Made by a program: the position numbers and the translations under genes
The notes under the pieces: generated by a model
The model's database searches: none
The model's input: only the letters and a program-made list of their open reading frames with translations
Told to the model about the DNA's origin: nothing
Part shown: in pieces, positions 19,760 to 30,544 of the stretch
Layout: the number at the start of each line of letters is the position of its first letter
Position numbering within the stretch: position 1 is the stretch's first letter
Assembly: GCF_002847305.1 (NCBI RefSeq)
Contig: NZ_CP025408.1
Coordinates: 186,001 to 250,000 of the forward strand
Reading direction: 5' to 3'
DNA length: 64,000 nucleotides
DNA from: Paracoccus tegillarcae
GTDB taxonomy: Bacteria > Pseudomonadota > Alphaproteobacteria > Rhodobacterales > Rhodobacteraceae

Positions 19760-20865
19760 CGATGTCGCTCTATATCGCAAGACGGTTCCTTCGCAGCTTT
19801 CTGCTGATCGGCGGCGTGTTCGGGCTGATCCTGTTCCTGATCGAAATGATCGAGATGATCCGGCGCTTTTCCGATGACGGCGTCGGGCTGGCGGGCGCGG
19901 CGGGTCTGGCCGGATTGAATATCGCCGGCAGCTTCTACGCCATTCTGCCGCTGATCGCCGTTTTGTCGGGCATCGCGCTGTTTCTGGGGCTCGCGCGCAC
20001 CTCCGAGATGGTGGCCATCCGCGCCTCGGGCCGCTCGGCACTGAAAACGCTGATCGCGCCGGTGCTAACGGCGCTTGTGATCGGGGCGCTGGCGGTGGCG
20101 CTGATGAACCCCTTTGTCGCGGCCACGGGCAGTCGGTTCGATACGGCTGCGGCCAATATCGAACGCGACAACAGCCAGACCGTCAGCCTGAGCGACAGCG
20201 CCGTCTGGCTGCGTCAGGGTCTTTCCGACGCGACCAACGAGGACGGCCAGCTGATGATCCGCGCAGGTCGGGCCAGCCCGGACGCGGCCACGCTGTATGA
20301 TGCCACCTTCATCATCTTCGCGACCGAGGCCGGTCCGATCCGGCGGATAGAGGCGCGTGAGGCAGTGCTGCTGCCGGGCGAATGGCAGTTGAGCGGCGTG
20401 ACCGACTATCCCCTGACCGAACCCAACCCCCAGGCAGCCGCGCGCAGCAGCGATGTGCTTACCCTGCCCTCGGAACTGACTGCACAGCGCATCCGCGAAG
20501 GGTTTGGTCGGCCCGATGCGGTGCCGATCTGGCAGTTGCCGGCCTTTATCGCGGGGCTTGAACGGGCGGGTTTCTCTGCAACGCGCCACCGCACATGGTT
20601 TCAACAAGAGCTTGCTCTGCCCTTCCTGATGGCGGCCATGGTGGTGATCGCAGCGGCATTCACCATGCGCCATGTGCGTGGCCGAAATACCGGGGTCGCG
20701 GTGCTTTTGGCCTTTGGCGCCGGCATTGGCGTTTTCTTTTTGCGCAATCTGGCGCAGGTTCTGGGAGATAGCGGGCAGGTCGCGCCCTGGATTGCGGCAT
20801 GGGCCCCACCGGCAGTGGCTGCACTGCTGGCGCTGGCGCTGGTGCTGCAAAGGGAGGACGGATGA
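19756..20865 (+). CDS. lptG: LptG, LPS export ABC transporter permease
   Basis: Second permease subunit of LptB2FG. 369 residues starting MTMSLYIARRFLRSF at the ATGA overlap with lptF. Same architecture: three membrane helices, a periplasmic jellyroll, three helices. The stop overlaps the lptD start, giving a coupled lptF-lptG-lptD string that places inner- and outer-membrane parts of LPS transport in one transcript. Confidence 0.94.
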   Translation: MTMSLYIARRFLRSFLLIGGVFGLILFLIEMIEMIRRFSDDGVGLAGAAGLAGLNIAGSFYAILPLIAVLSGIALFLGLARTSEMVAIRASGRSALKTLIAPVLTALVIGALAVALMNPFVAATGSRFDTAAANIERDNSQTVSLSDSAVWLRQGLSDATNEDGQLMIRAGRASPDAATLYDATFIIFATEAGPIRRIEAREAVLLPGEWQLSGVTDYPLTEPNPQAAARSSDVLTLPSELTAQRIREGFGRPDAVPIWQLPAFIAGLERAGFSATRHRTWFQQELALPFLMAAMVVIAAAFTMRHVRGRNTGVAVLLAFGAGIGVFFLRNLAQVLGDSGQVAPWIAAWAPPAVAALLALALVLQREDG

Positions 20866-23177
20866 GAACGCGTTTGGCAATCGTTGCGGGACTGGCGCTT
20901 GGCTTGGCATTGCCACAGCCGGGGCGCACGCAGGACAGCGGCGATTTTGGCAGCGGCCCGGCCCTGGCGCCGACCGCACCGATGCTGGACTTCTCGCCGC
21001 TGGCAGATGGCACCCTGGCCTCGACCGCGCCCGAAACCGTGGCCTCCACGGCGGATGTGACACTGACCGGCACGCCCGCTGGTGCTGCACCTGACGACGC
21101 GGCAACCGTGCTGGCCGACAATATCGTTCTGCAGGGTGACCGGACCCTGATCGCCGCAGGCGGTGTCGTGATCTGGTATCAGGGCACGCGGCTGGTGGCC
21201 TCGCGGCTGATCGTCGAGGGCGCGACCGGCGATCTGACCATCGAAGGTCCGATCCATCTGACCGAACCGGGCAAGGCCGGCACCGATGCCGAGGCCACCC
21301 TGATCGCGGATTCGGCCCAACTGGACCGCAAGCTGCAGGACGGCATCATCCGCGGCGCGCGGCTGGTCATCGCACGAGAGTTGCAGCTGGCCGCCCGCGA
21401 ATTGCAGCGCACCGGCGGCGGTCGGATGACACGGCTGACCCAAGTGGTGGCATCATCCTGCCAGATCTGTGCCGAAAACCCGATCCCGCTATGGGAAATT
21501 CGTGCGCGCTCGATCACCCATGATGCCGAGCAGCGCGAACTGACATTCGAACATCCCCAATTTCGCGCCTTCGGCCTGCCGGTGGGCGGTCTGCCCTTTA
21601 CCATCAGCGCGCCCGACCCGACGGTCGAACGGCGCACGGGCTTTCTGCGGCCACAGCTGCGCACGACCTCCAATCTGGGATTCGGCATCAAGATCCCCTA
21701 TTTCATCACCCTTGGCCGTCATGCCGACCTGACGCTGACCCCCTATCTGGCCGCCAGCCGCACCAGCACGCTGGAGGCGCGGTATCGCCAGGCCTTCAGC
21801 AATGGCGCGCTGCAACTGGAAGGCGCGATCAGCCGCGACGACATCCAGCGCGGCGAAACACGCGGCTATCTGTTCGGGGCGGCCCGCATTGATTTGCCCC
21901 GCGACTACCGGCTTGGGGTGCAGGTGCAGACGGCCTCGGACCGGGCCTATCTGCTGGATTACGACGTCACCGACGCCGACCGCCTGTGGAGCGGGGTGAC
22001 CCTGGAACGGGTGCGCCGTGACAAGTTGGTGGCCGCGCGCGTGGGCAATTACGAATCGATGCGCGAGGACGAAGACGACGCCACCTCGCCCGCTCAGGTG
22101 GCCGATGTGATCTGGTTGCGCCGTTTCGAGCCCGGGCTGATCGGCGGCGAGGCGCTGCTGGAATGGTCGCTGCATGCGCATCGGCGTCCCTCATCCGCCG
22201 ATATGGATGGCCGCGACGTGGCACGTGGCTCTATGGGGTTGGACTGGCGGCGCAGTCAGATCCTGCCCGGCGGCGTGGTTGGCGCGGCGCTGGTCGGGCT
22301 GGACGCCGATATCTACCGGATCGCTCAGGACAGCAGCTATGACGACGTGGTGACCCGCGTGACCCCCAGCATCGGCGCCGAACTGCGCTGGCCGCTGATG
22401 GGCCAGTCCGGTGGCGCGACGCATCTGGTCGAGCCTGTGGTTCAGTTGCTGTATTCACCGCGCGACGAAGACAGCGATACCCCCAACGAGGATAGCCGGC
22501 TGATCGAGTTCGACGAGGGCAACCTCTTCAGCGACAATCGCTTTCCGGGCTGGGACGTCAAGGAAACCGGGCTGCGTGCCAATGTCGGCCTTAGCTGGAC
22601 CCGCATGGACCCGACGGGCTGGTCGCTTGGCGTCACGGGCGGGCGGGTCTTTCGCGCGGATCCGGCAACCGAATTTGCACCCGATTCGCCCTTGGCAGGT
22701 CGCCGCTCCGACTGGCTGCTGGCCGCGCATTACTCTGGTCCGAACGGTCTGGCCGTCGCCAATCGCGCGCTGTTTGACGACGGCTTCAACTTTTCGCGAA
22801 ACGAGCTGCGTCTGGGGTGGGTGCGGCCCGATCTGCAGCTCTCGGCGGGCTATCTCTGGATTGACCGTGACCGAGGCGAAAGCCGCGCCATCGACGCCTC
22901 GGAACTGACGGCCTCGGTTGGCTGGCAGGTCGCGCCGGGGCTGTGGGGGACGGCCGAAACACGCTATGATTTCGTCGCCGATCGCGCCCAGAACGCGCAA
23001 CTGGGCCTGACCTACCGCAACGAATGCATCACCCTGGATATGGGTGTGCAACGGCGCTTTTCGACATCGGACATGCTGGATGCGCAGACCGATTTCGACC
23101 TTTCGGTAAGACTGGGCGGCTTTGGCCGACAGAAAGACGGTCCCGGCACAGTGGCGCGGCGATCCTGCATGCGCTAG
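20862..23177 (+). CDS. lptD: LptD, outer-membrane LPS assembly protein
   Basis: Outer-membrane beta-barrel that inserts LPS with LptE. 771 residues. Cleavable signal peptide at about 1-23, then a long Ala/Pro/Thr-rich segment unlike E. coli LptD, an OstA-type jellyroll from about 90, and the barrel from about 240 to the end. Cysteine pair CQIC in the jellyroll-barrel connection and late Cys in NECIT and RRSCMR suggest interdomain disulfides, as in E. coli. Starts in the ATGA overlap with lptG. Confidence 0.94.
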   Translation: MRTRLAIVAGLALGLALPQPGRTQDSGDFGSGPALAPTAPMLDFSPLADGTLASTAPETVASTADVTLTGTPAGAAPDDAATVLADNIVLQGDRTLIAAGGVVIWYQGTRLVASRLIVEGATGDLTIEGPIHLTEPGKAGTDAEATLIADSAQLDRKLQDGIIRGARLVIARELQLAARELQRTGGGRMTRLTQVVASSCQICAENPIPLWEIRARSITHDAEQRELTFEHPQFRAFGLPVGGLPFTISAPDPTVERRTGFLRPQLRTTSNLGFGIKIPYFITLGRHADLTLTPYLAASRTSTLEARYRQAFSNGALQLEGAISRDDIQRGETRGYLFGAARIDLPRDYRLGVQVQTASDRAYLLDYDVTDADRLWSGVTLERVRRDKLVAARVGNYESMREDEDDATSPAQVADVIWLRRFEPGLIGGEALLEWSLHAHRRPSSADMDGRDVARGSMGLDWRRSQILPGGVVGAALVGLDADIYRIAQDSSYDDVVTRVTPSIGAELRWPLMGQSGGATHLVEPVVQLLYSPRDEDSDTPNEDSRLIEFDEGNLFSDNRFPGWDVKETGLRANVGLSWTRMDPTGWSLGVTGGRVFRADPATEFAPDSPLAGRRSDWLLAAHYSGPNGLAVANRALFDDGFNFSRNELRLGWVRPDLQLSAGYLWIDRDRGESRAIDASELTASVGWQVAPGLWGTAETRYDFVADRAQNAQLGLTYRNECITLDMGVQRRFSTSDMLDAQTDFDLSVRLGGFGRQKDGPGTVARRSCMR

Positions 23178-23212
23178 TGTCGCGCCAAACGCAAAGAATT
23201 CAGAGGCAGATG

Positions 23213-24466
23213 ATGCGGCATTTTCTTTCCGGCCTGGCACTGGCAACGACGCTGATGATGGCCAGCCCCCTTATGGCGCAGAATCTTTTCGAGCCGGTGA
23301 TTTATGTCAACGACTCGGCGGTCACCCGGTACGAGGTCGACCAGCGCATCCGCTTTATGCAGCTGCTGAACGCGCCCGGCGCCACACCCGAGGCCGCCGA
23401 AAAGGCCCTGATCGAGGACCGTTTGCGGATGCAGGCCGCGCGCCGGTTGGGCATCACCGTCAGCGAAGAGGCGCTGAACGAAGGTCTGGCCGAATTCGCC
23501 GGTCGTGCCAATCTGGATACGCTGTCCTTTATTGATGCGCTTGGTCAGGCCGGGGTCGAACGTCAGGCGTTCCGTGATTTCGTCGAGGCCGGCGTGGTCT
23601 GGCGCGAGGTGATCCGCCAGCAGATCGTTCCCGGCGTGCAGGTGCGCGATTCTGAGATCGATCAGGCTTTCAAGCGCGAGATCGAGACACCGATCATCGA
23701 CAGGGTGCTCTTGTCGGAAATCATCATTCCCGCGCCTCCGGGTCAGGAAGAGGCCGCGATGAACGCCGCGCGGCAGGCCGCGGCCAATGCCACCAGCGAG
23801 GCCGCATTTGCCGATTCCGCCCGCCGCCTCTCGGCCACCCCGTCGGCTTCGCAAGGCGGTCGGCTGGACTGGGTGGCGCTGGACAATCTGCCGCCCACCC
23901 TGCGCCCGATCATTCAGGCGCTGCGGCCAGGCCAGGCGTCGCAACCCCTGACCGTCCCCGGTGCGGTGGTGTTGTTCTACTTGCGCGATTCGCAGGGCAC
24001 GCTGCGCCCCGGTGCAACCGAACAGGTGCTGGATTACGCAACGCTGCGCGTACCGTCCGCGCAGGATGCAGCAAATGTCGTCGCCCGTGTCGACACCTGC
24101 GCCGATCTCGAGGCGCGCGGCAATGGCCAGACCCTGCGCCAGACCCTGTCGCAAAACGCCATTCCGACGCTGGTGGCCACGCAGTTGGCCTCGCTGGATG
24201 CCGATGAGACAACGCAGATCAATATGGGCGGTGCGGTCGACGTGCTGATGTTGTGCTCGCGCCAACCTGCGCTGCTGGCGCAGTCTCAGGCCGATATCCC
24301 GGTGACCGCCGAAGCCGAGGACGGGGTCGAGGCGGCAGTGCCCGACGCCAATGCCCTGCCCGACCGCGAAGCCCTGCGCCAGTCACTGCTGAACCAAAAG
24401 ATCAACGCCATGGCCAATGCCTATCTGGCCGAACTCCATGCTGATGCGGTGATCCGCCGGCCCTGA
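23213..24466 (+). CDS. surA: SurA-like periplasmic chaperone / parvulin peptidyl-prolyl isomerase
   Basis: Escorts outer-membrane proteins such as LptD. 417 residues. The start MRHFLSGLAL is preceded by AGAGG; the adjacent upstream ATG at 23210 is equally in frame. Signal peptide at about 1-24, SurA N-domain (YVNDSAVTRYEVDQRI) and one parvulin-type domain from about 170-280. The lptD-surA-pdxA-rsmA order matches the classic E. coli cluster, and the chaperone is encoded next to a known client. Confidence 0.92.
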   Translation: MRHFLSGLALATTLMMASPLMAQNLFEPVIYVNDSAVTRYEVDQRIRFMQLLNAPGATPEAAEKALIEDRLRMQAARRLGITVSEEALNEGLAEFAGRANLDTLSFIDALGQAGVERQAFRDFVEAGVVWREVIRQQIVPGVQVRDSEIDQAFKREIETPIIDRVLLSEIIIPAPPGQEEAAMNAARQAAANATSEAAFADSARRLSATPSASQGGRLDWVALDNLPPTLRPIIQALRPGQASQPLTVPGAVVLFYLRDSQGTLRPGATEQVLDYATLRVPSAQDAANVVARVDTCADLEARGNGQTLRQTLSQNAIPTLVATQLASLDADETTQINMGGAVDVLMLCSRQPALLAQSQADIPVTAEAEDGVEAAVPDANALPDREALRQSLLNQKINAMANAYLAELHADAVIRRP

Positions 24467-24476
24467 GGAGCGCTCA

Positions 24477-25442
24477 ATGATCGACCGGGTGATCCTGACC
24501 TGCGGTGAGCCCGCCGGCATCGGCCCAGAACTGGCCGCCAAGGTGGCGGGCTGCGGCGTCGATTTCGCCTATCTGGGCGATCCACGCCACCTGCCCTGCG
24601 GCACCGACTGGACCCCGATCGAAGCACCGGGCGATCCGGTGCCAGTGGGCAGCCTGCCCGTTCTGCGCCATGATTTCACCGCGCCGAACCAACCGGGCCA
24701 GCCCGATCCCGCCAATGCTGAGGGCGTCATCGACGTTATCGCCCGCGCCGTCGATCTGGTCATGGCCGGACAGGCCAGCGCGATCTGCACCCTGCCCATC
24801 AACAAGCAGGCTCTGCAGGAGGGCGCGGGTTTCGCCTATCCCGGCCATACCGAATATCTGGCGCATCTGGCGGGCGATGTGCCGGTGGCGATGATGCTGA
24901 GTTCAACAACCGTTTCGCCGCCCTGTCGCGTCGTGCCTGCGACGATCCATATCCCCCTCTCGCTGGTTCCAGCGGCGCTGACGCCCGAAACGCTGGAACA
25001 GGCCATCCGCATCACCCATGCCGCGATGATCGCGCAATTCAACATCGCCGCGCCGCGCATCGCCGTCGCGGGGATCAATCCCCATGCTGGCGAAGGTGGC
25101 CGGATGGGCCGCGAGGAAAGCGACTGGATCGGGCCGCTGCTGGACCGCCTGCGCGGCGAAGGGCTGATCATTACCGGCCCCCTGCCCGCTGACACCATGT
25201 TTCACGCTCCGGCCCGCGCGCGCTACGATGCCGCCATCTGCGCCTATCATGATCAGGCACTGATCCCGATCAAGACGCTGGATTTCGCCGGCGGTGTGAA
25301 TATCACCCTTGGTTTGCCCTTCATCCGCACCTCGCCCGATCACGGCACAGCCTTTGACATCGCAGGCACCGGCAAGGCCGACCCCACCTCGACCATCGCC
25401 GCCCTGACCATGGCCCGCGACATGGCGGCTGGCCGCAGATGA
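24477..25442 (+). CDS. pdxA: PdxA, 4-hydroxythreonine-4-phosphate dehydrogenase
   Basis: NAD-dependent oxidative decarboxylation step of the DXP-dependent pyridoxal phosphate pathway. 321 residues. Family segments [35 protein letters not shown] and the metal/substrate region [18 protein letters not shown], which includes a metal-ligand His, are intact. GAGGAG lies seven bases upstream of the ATG and directly follows the surA stop, so the genes are cotranscribed. Confidence 0.96.
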   Translation: MIDRVILTCGEPAGIGPELAAKVAGCGVDFAYLGDPRHLPCGTDWTPIEAPGDPVPVGSLPVLRHDFTAPNQPGQPDPANAEGVIDVIARAVDLVMAGQASAICTLPINKQALQEGAGFAYPGHTEYLAHLAGDVPVAMMLSSTTVSPPCRVVPATIHIPLSLVPAALTPETLEQAIRITHAAMIAQFNIAAPRIAVAGINPHAGEGGRMGREESDWIGPLLDRLRGEGLIITGPLPADTMFHAPARARYDAAICAYHDQALIPIKTLDFAGGVNITLGLPFIRTSPDHGTAFDIAGTGKADPTSTIAALTMARDMAAGRR

Positions 25443-25494
25443 GGCTGACGTCAACCAGCAGAACAGGCGCGTGTTTTCAGGGGATCGCAATATC

Positions 25495-26346
25495 ATGAGC
25501 GCGATCGACGACCTGCCTCCCCTGCGTGATGTCATCGCCCGCCATGATCTGCGGGCAAAAAAGCAATTGGGGCAGAATTTCCTTCTGGATCTCAACCTGA
25601 CGGCCAAGATCGCGCGGCAGGCCGGCGATCTGAGCGGCACCGATGTGCTGGAAATCGGACCCGGCCCGGGCGGGCTGACACGCGGCTTGCTGGCCGAAGG
25701 GGCGCGGCATGTTCTGGCCATCGAAAAGGATGCCCGCGCCCTGCCCGCCTTGCACGAAATCGCAGAGGCCTATCCCGGTCGCCTGACCATTCTCCACGGC
25801 GACGCGCTGGCCATCGACCCGTCCGAGCACCTGACAGCGCCGATCCGCATCGCCGCCAACCTGCCCTATAACATCGGCACCGAATTGCTGATCCGCTGGC
25901 TGACGCCGCCCGAATGGCCCCCCTTCTGGCAATCGCTGACCCTGATGTTCCAGAAAGAGGTCGCCGAACGGATCGTGGCCAAACCGGGCAGCAAGGCCTA
26001 TGGCCGGCTGGCGCTGCTGGCGCAATGGCGCGCTGATGCGCAAATCGTCATGACCCTGCCGCCCGAGGCCTTTGTGCCGGCACCCAAGGTACATTCCGCC
26101 GTCGTGCAACTGACCGCGTTGCCCCAGCCCCGCTATCCTGCGGACCCGGCGGTCCTGTCGCGCGTCACCGCCGCCGCCTTCAACCAGCGCCGCAAGATGC
26201 TGCGCGCCTCGCTGCGGGGTCTGCACCCCGACATCGAGGCAATGCTGCTGCAGGTCGAAATCAAGCCCACCGCACGGGCCGAGGAAATCGACCTGGCGCG
26301 GTTCTGTGCATTGGCACGGCTGCTGGAACGCAATCCCGGCCGTTGA
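25495..26346 (+). CDS. rsmA: RsmA (KsgA), 16S rRNA dimethyladenosine transferase
   Basis: Dimethylates A1518/A1519 of 16S rRNA (E. coli numbering), a late 30S assembly checkpoint. 283 residues starting [21 protein letters not shown], the SAM-binding [15 protein letters not shown] and the catalytic [11 protein letters not shown] motif are all present. Last gene of the lptF-to-rsmA string; it converges on the DUF4167 gene. Confidence 0.96.
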   Translation: MSAIDDLPPLRDVIARHDLRAKKQLGQNFLLDLNLTAKIARQAGDLSGTDVLEIGPGPGGLTRGLLAEGARHVLAIEKDARALPALHEIAEAYPGRLTILHGDALAIDPSEHLTAPIRIAANLPYNIGTELLIRWLTPPEWPPFWQSLTLMFQKEVAERIVAKPGSKAYGRLALLAQWRADAQIVMTLPPEAFVPAPKVHSAVVQLTALPQPRYPADPAVLSRVTAAAFNQRRKMLRASLRGLHPDIEAMLLQVEIKPTARAEEIDLARFCALARLLERNPGR

Positions 26347-26434
26347 CCCCGGCACCGGCATCGCAAAGGTCACGTTAAAGATCGCGCCTATGGTGCGATA
26401 GTGGACGAAAAACCCGCCCCCCAAAAACGCAAGA

Positions 26435-26453
26435 CGGGCCGCAAAAAGGCCCG
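26435..26453 (-). terminator. Terminator hairpin downstream of the DUF4167 gene
   Basis: CGGGCC (26435-26440) pairs with GGCCCG (26448-26453). On the minus strand it is followed by TCTTGCGTTTTT, so it best terminates the minus-strand DUF4167 transcript. Confidence 0.6.
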
Positions 26454-26483
26454 CCATGCGATCATCTCTGCCTGGAATGCGGA

Positions 26484-27167
26484 TTATTCGCCCGGCGCGG
26501 CCTCTGGCGCGCTGCCAACCGCATTATCACCATCCTTGGCCGCAGGTTTGCGACGGCTACGGGGTGCCGCGGGCGTCCGCGTCGCAGCCCCTTCACCGCG
26601 TGGTGCACGCGTCCGTTTTGGCTTGGGCTTGGCTTGGGCCTCGGGCGTCTCGACCAGACCGCTATCCTTCTCGTCCTCAGACGCGACCGCATCGGGCAGA
26701 CCGCCCTGCGAGGCGTTCTGTTCGTCGCGCGGCGCCCGCTGCTGGTGACGATCCTCGGATTGGTTGGGCTCGGCATTCTGTGACTGCGGGTCCTGTTGTT
26801 GTGGACCTCCGTTGCCACCGCGCCCATCCTCATCGCCGGAATTGCGCTGGTTCTGATGCGGATTGTTATTGTTGTTATTATTATTGTTGTTTTGCTGATG
26901 CTGTGCCTGACGTTCTGCCTGCTCGCGCAGTGCTTCGCCTAGCATCCGGGTATAATGCTCTGCATGTTGCAGAAAGCTTTGCTCTGCCACGCGGTCATTC
27001 GACAGCTGCGCATCGCGGGCGAGTGTCAGATATTTGTCAATGATTTGCTGCGGCGTACCGCGAACCTTGCCTTCGGGTCCCGACGAATCGAAGACCCGGT
27101 TAACGACATTGCCCAACGAACGCTGGCGGTTCGACTTATTACGTGATCGGGATTTGGATGATCTCAT
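26484..27167 (-). CDS. DUF4167 domain protein with polyasparagine and disordered tail
   Basis: 227 residues. The N-terminal part (about 1-85), with KVRGTPQQIIDKYLTLARDAQLSNDRV, is the DUF4167 domain common in alphaproteobacteria; its function is unknown. It is very basic at the extreme N-terminus (SSKSRSRNKSNRQRS), suggesting nucleic-acid contact. A run of ten Asn (26862-26891) is followed by a Gln/Asn/Gly/Pro-rich disordered region and a Lys/Arg/Ala-rich C-terminus. ATG is preferred over the in-frame TTG three bases upstream. Overall it looks like an RNA-binding or phase-forming protein, which is inference. Confidence 0.85.
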   Translation of the reverse strand: MRSSKSRSRNKSNRQRSLGNVVNRVFDSSGPEGKVRGTPQQIIDKYLTLARDAQLSNDRVAEQSFLQHAEHYTRMLGEALREQAERQAQHQQNNNNNNNNNNPHQNQRNSGDEDGRGGNGGPQQQDPQSQNAEPNQSEDRHQQRAPRDEQNASQGGLPDAVASEDEKDSGLVETPEAQAKPKPKRTRAPRGEGAATRTPAAPRSRRKPAAKDGDNAVGSAPEAAPGE

Positions 27168-27405
27168 CAATCTGTCTGTCAGTGCTTCCAGTTGTCGGTC
27201 TGGATTTGGTTGGGGCCGCCCGTCAGTATCTGCGCCACTGTTTGCCTATCAAGGCAGGGCAGATACCCTATTCAGCGTTATGTCTTGTCAGGCTGACCCG
27301 TGCGTTGGCGCGCTGCGCCCCCGTCACAAGACCGAATAAACATGCTGCCCCTGCTGTTACAAGTCCAAAGTGAACAATTTATTGCCAACCACAGCAATTA
27401 TGGCG

Positions 27406-28260
27406 TTATTTCGCCGGAAATACCGCAGAAATGACGCGATTCCGCCCGTCGAGGTCACGCAGCACATCAGTCACAGCACCCTGTGCGGCAAAGAGCTCAC
27501 TGACCGCCGGGGCCTGGCTTGCCCCTATTTCAACCAGCACACTGCCTCCGGGCGCAAGATGCGCACGCGCGCCCGCCGCAATCGCGCGATAGGCCGCCAG
27601 ACCGTCGCCACCATCCGTCAGCGCGGATGCCTGCTCCCAGTCTCGCACTTCGGGGGCCAGCCCGGCCATCTCATCCAGCGCGATATAGGGCGGGTTCGAC
27701 ACGATCAGGTCAAAGCGTCCCTCGACGCCCGCATACCAATCCGCCCGGGTAAACGTGGCGGTGACGCCAATTTTCGCTGCATTGGCCCGCGCCACATCCA
27801 GCGCGGCTGTGGAAATATCGGTGCCCTGCCCGGTCGCGTCAGGCCGGGCCGCCAGCAATGAGATCAGGATCGCGCCGGTGCCGGTTCCCATGTCCAATAC
27901 GCTCTGCCAGGGCCGCGCCAGCGCTGCCTCGACCAGCGTTTCTGTTTCAGGGCGCGGGTCCAGCGTCTCGCGCGTGACCTGAAACTCGTGTTCCCAAAAG
28001 GCGCGGCGGCCGATAATCTGGCTGACCGGCTGGCGGGCGGCGCGGGCGGCAACCATCGACGCAAAGGCTGTACTCAATTCCGCGGGGGCCTGCTGTTTCA
28101 GATGCTGGGCAAGCTGGTGGCGAGGCACTCTTTTTCCCAAGGATTGCTCAAGCGCGTGCAGAAACAGGCGTGTTGCATCGTTATAGGCATCGGCAATCCC
28201 CGCCGCCTCGAATCGCGACTGCGCGTCCAGGCACAGTTGCATGCCGGTCGGCGCGCTCAT
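27406..28260 (-). CDS. prmC: PrmC, release factor glutamine N5-methyltransferase
   Basis: Methylates the Gln of the GGQ motif in RF1/RF2. 284 residues: N-terminal helical domain that binds the release factor, then a Rossmann methyltransferase with [14 protein letters not shown] and the catalytic NPPYI. The start overlaps the prfA stop by 4 bp, so enzyme and substrate are coupled. The DUF4167 gene lies 238 bp downstream on the same strand, probably with its own promoter. Confidence 0.95.
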   Translation of the reverse strand: MSAPTGMQLCLDAQSRFEAAGIADAYNDATRLFLHALEQSLGKRVPRHQLAQHLKQQAPAELSTAFASMVAARAARQPVSQIIGRRAFWEHEFQVTRETLDPRPETETLVEAALARPWQSVLDMGTGTGAILISLLAARPDATGQGTDISTAALDVARANAAKIGVTATFTRADWYAGVEGRFDLIVSNPPYIALDEMAGLAPEVRDWEQASALTDGGDGLAAYRAIAAGARAHLAPGGSVLVEIGASQAPAVSELFAAQGAVTDVLRDLDGRNRVISAVFPAK

Positions 28261-29309
28261 TCCTGCTGGGCCAGCTTTGCTGCCTGATCATCTGCAACAA
28301 GCGCATCGATGATCTCGGTCAGGTCACCGGCCATCACCCGATCCAGCGAATAAAGCGTGAGGTTGATCCGATGATCGGTCATCCGACCCTGCGGAAAGTT
28401 ATAGGTCCGGATCCGTTCACTGCGATCACCGCTGCCGACCTGTGATTTCCGGTCCGCCGCCCGTTCGGCATCGGCCCGCTGACGTTCCATATCGTAAAGT
28501 CGCGCACGCAAGACAGCCATCGCATTGGCCCGGTTCTGGTGCTGCGATTTCTCGGAGCTGGTCACGACAATTCCGGTCGGAAGATGGGTGATGCGCACCG
28601 CCGAATCGGTCGTGTTCACATGCTGCCCACCCGCACCGCTGGCGCGCATCGTGTCGATGCGAATATCGCCTGCGGGGACATCGATATCGACATCTTCCGC
28701 TTCGGGCAGCACGGCGACAGTTGCTGCGCTCGTGTGAATGCGGCCACCCGATTCCGTTTCGGGCACACGCTGAACGCGGTGCACACCGGATTCGTATTTC
28801 AACCGCGCAAAGACACCCTCGCCCTCGATCCGCGCAATGGCCTCTTTCACGCCGCCCAGTTCCGTTTCGGTCAGATCCAGCAGTTGAAACTGCCAGCCCT
28901 GTGCCTCGGCGTAACGGCGATACATAGACAACAGATCGCCCGCAAACAGCGCCGCCTCGTCACCGCCGGTGCCGGGACGGATCTCGATCAGCGCCGGGCG
29001 GGCATCAGCGGCATCCTTGGGCAAGAGGGCGATCCGCAAACGTTGTTCCAGCGCCGGGATCGCGCGCTCAAGCCGCTCAACCTCGTCCTCTGCCAGTTCA
29101 CGCATTTCAGGATCGGCCAGCATCCCCCGCGCATCGACCAGATCGGAACGGCCGTCCCGCCATGCGGCGATTTCCTCGACCACAGGCTTCAACTCGGCAT
29201 ATTCCCGGCTGATCGCACCAATCCTGTCAGGTGCCGCGCCCGCGTTCAGCTGTGCTTCGAGAAACTCGAAACGTTCCGTAATCTGTCTGAGGCGCTCTTC
29301 GGGCAACAT
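28257..29309 (-). CDS. prfA: PrfA, peptide chain release factor 1
   Basis: Recognises UAA/UAG stop codons. 350 residues from [10 protein letters not shown], the usual N-terminus; a longer in-frame extension runs through a terminator hairpin and is rejected. The codon-recognition tripeptide PxT is PET at 183-185 in [10 protein letters not shown], and the catalytic GGQ is at 227-229. [17 protein letters not shown] is the conserved RF segment. Followed by prmC. Confidence 0.97.
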   Translation of the reverse strand: MLPEERLRQITERFEFLEAQLNAGAAPDRIGAISREYAELKPVVEEIAAWRDGRSDLVDARGMLADPEMRELAEDEVERLERAIPALEQRLRIALLPKDAADARPALIEIRPGTGGDEAALFAGDLLSMYRRYAEAQGWQFQLLDLTETELGGVKEAIARIEGEGVFARLKYESGVHRVQRVPETESGGRIHTSAATVAVLPEAEDVDIDVPAGDIRIDTMRASGAGGQHVNTTDSAVRITHLPTGIVVTSSEKSQHQNRANAMAVLRARLYDMERQRADAERAADRKSQVGSGDRSERIRTYNFPQGRMTDHRINLTLYSLDRVMAGDLTEIIDALVADDQAAKLAQQE

Positions 29310-29406
29310 GGGGCGGGGATTACCTGCGCGGGCGGTCTCGGGCAAGACAGAACCGCATCGCGCAGAAAAGCGCAGTTCTTCTTCACGCAAATATCCTGCG
29401 GGGGGT

Positions 29407-29431
29407 CCGGGGGGCTGCAAAAGCCCCCCGG
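29407..29431 (-). terminator. Strong GC hairpin between the agmatinase-family gene and prfA
   Basis: CCGGGGGGCT (29407-29416) and AGCCCCCCGG (29422-29431) pair around a 5-nt loop. It lies downstream of the agmatinase gene on the minus strand. No clean U-tract follows. The surrounding sequence (about 29370-29435, with AAATATCCTGCGGGGGGTCC) resembles an intergenic repeat I recall from Paracoccus and Rhodobacter genomes. Confidence 0.55.
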
Positions 29432-29469
29432 CCATCGCGGGACGCATATATCGACGGCGCCGTTCGCGC

Positions 29470-30432
29470 TCAGCCGCGCCGGTTCCAGCCACATAGCGCG
29501 ATCAATTCCATCGCCACATGCGCCCCGGCAATGGCCGTCGCACCCGTGTAGTCATAGGGGGGTGAAACCTCGACCACATCGCCGCCAATCAGGTCGATGC
29601 CCGCCAAACCCCGCAGCAGCGCCGCTGCCTGCCAGCTGGCCAGCCCGCCCCAGACCGGGGTGCCAGTGCCGGGTGCGAATGCCGGGTCCAGCGCGTCGAT
29701 GTCAAAGGTGATGTAGACCGGCCGATCACCGATCACCTTGCGAATACCGGCCAGGGTTGCATCCGTACCAAGCTGATGAACCGAGGGCGCATCAAGGATG
29801 GTCACGCCAAGCGTATCGGGATTGTCGGTTCGAATACCGATGCTGACACTGGCCGCAGGATCAACCACACCCTCGCGGATCGCCTTGTAAAGAAACGTCC
29901 CGTGGTCGATCCGCTCTGGATCATCATCGACCCAGGTGTCGGAATGCGCATCAAACTGGATCAGGGCCACCGGGCCGCGTCGTGCCGCCACCGCGCGCAG
30001 GATCGGCAAGGTCACGAAATGGTCGCCTCCCAACGTCACCGGTACAACGCCTGCATCCATGATGGTGCCGATATGCGCCTCGATCCGGCCTGGCACATCG
30101 CGCGTATTGGCATAGTCAAAGGCCAGATCGCCATAATCCACGATATTCAACAGCGACAGCGGATCATAGCCCCAGCCATAGGGCGGATCATAGGGTTGCA
30201 GGGTCGATGCTTCGCGGATGGCGCGCGGACCAAAGCGGGCGCCGGGACGGTTGGTGACGGCCTGATCAAAGGGAATGCCCGTGACCGCCAGATCCACACC
30301 CGCAAGGTCCTTGCTGTAACGGCGGCGCAGAAAACTGGTCGCACCACCAAAGGCATTCTCAAAGCTGAGGCCGCGCCATTTTTCGCGTGTAAAGGCCTGA
30401 TCTACCTGATTTTTAGCGTCTTCCAGCGACAT
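29470..30432 (-). CDS. speB: Agmatinase-type ureohydrolase
   Basis: Arginase/agmatinase family hydrolase. 320 residues from [10 protein letters not shown], preceded by GGGGGTG. All six metal-ligand positions are visible: His138 (GGDHF), Asp161, His163 and Asp165 (DAHSD), Asp244 and Asp246 (FDIDALDP). Rhodobacteraceae carry several homologues with other guanidino substrates, such as guanidinobutyrate or guanidinopropionate, so agmatine is a likely rather than certain substrate. It stands alone between the Hint gene and prfA, with no other polyamine gene nearby. Confidence 0.85.
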   Translation of the reverse strand: MSLEDAKNQVDQAFTREKWRGLSFENAFGGATSFLRRRYSKDLAGVDLAVTGIPFDQAVTNRPGARFGPRAIREASTLQPYDPPYGWGYDPLSLLNIVDYGDLAFDYANTRDVPGRIEAHIGTIMDAGVVPVTLGGDHFVTLPILRAVAARRGPVALIQFDAHSDTWVDDDPERIDHGTFLYKAIREGVVDPAASVSIGIRTDNPDTLGVTILDAPSVHQLGTDATLAGIRKVIGDRPVYITFDIDALDPAFAPGTGTPVWGGLASWQAAALLRGLAGIDLIGGDVVEVSPPYDYTGATAIAGAHVAMELIALCGWNRRG

Positions 30433-30544
30433 GCTCTGCACCCCCGACGATATCTCGCACCCGCAGCCATCAAGACCGCGCCTCGCGTCGATCACATCGC
30501 ATCATAAAGACGACGGCAAGACCAAACGGCCCTCACACCGCCTG

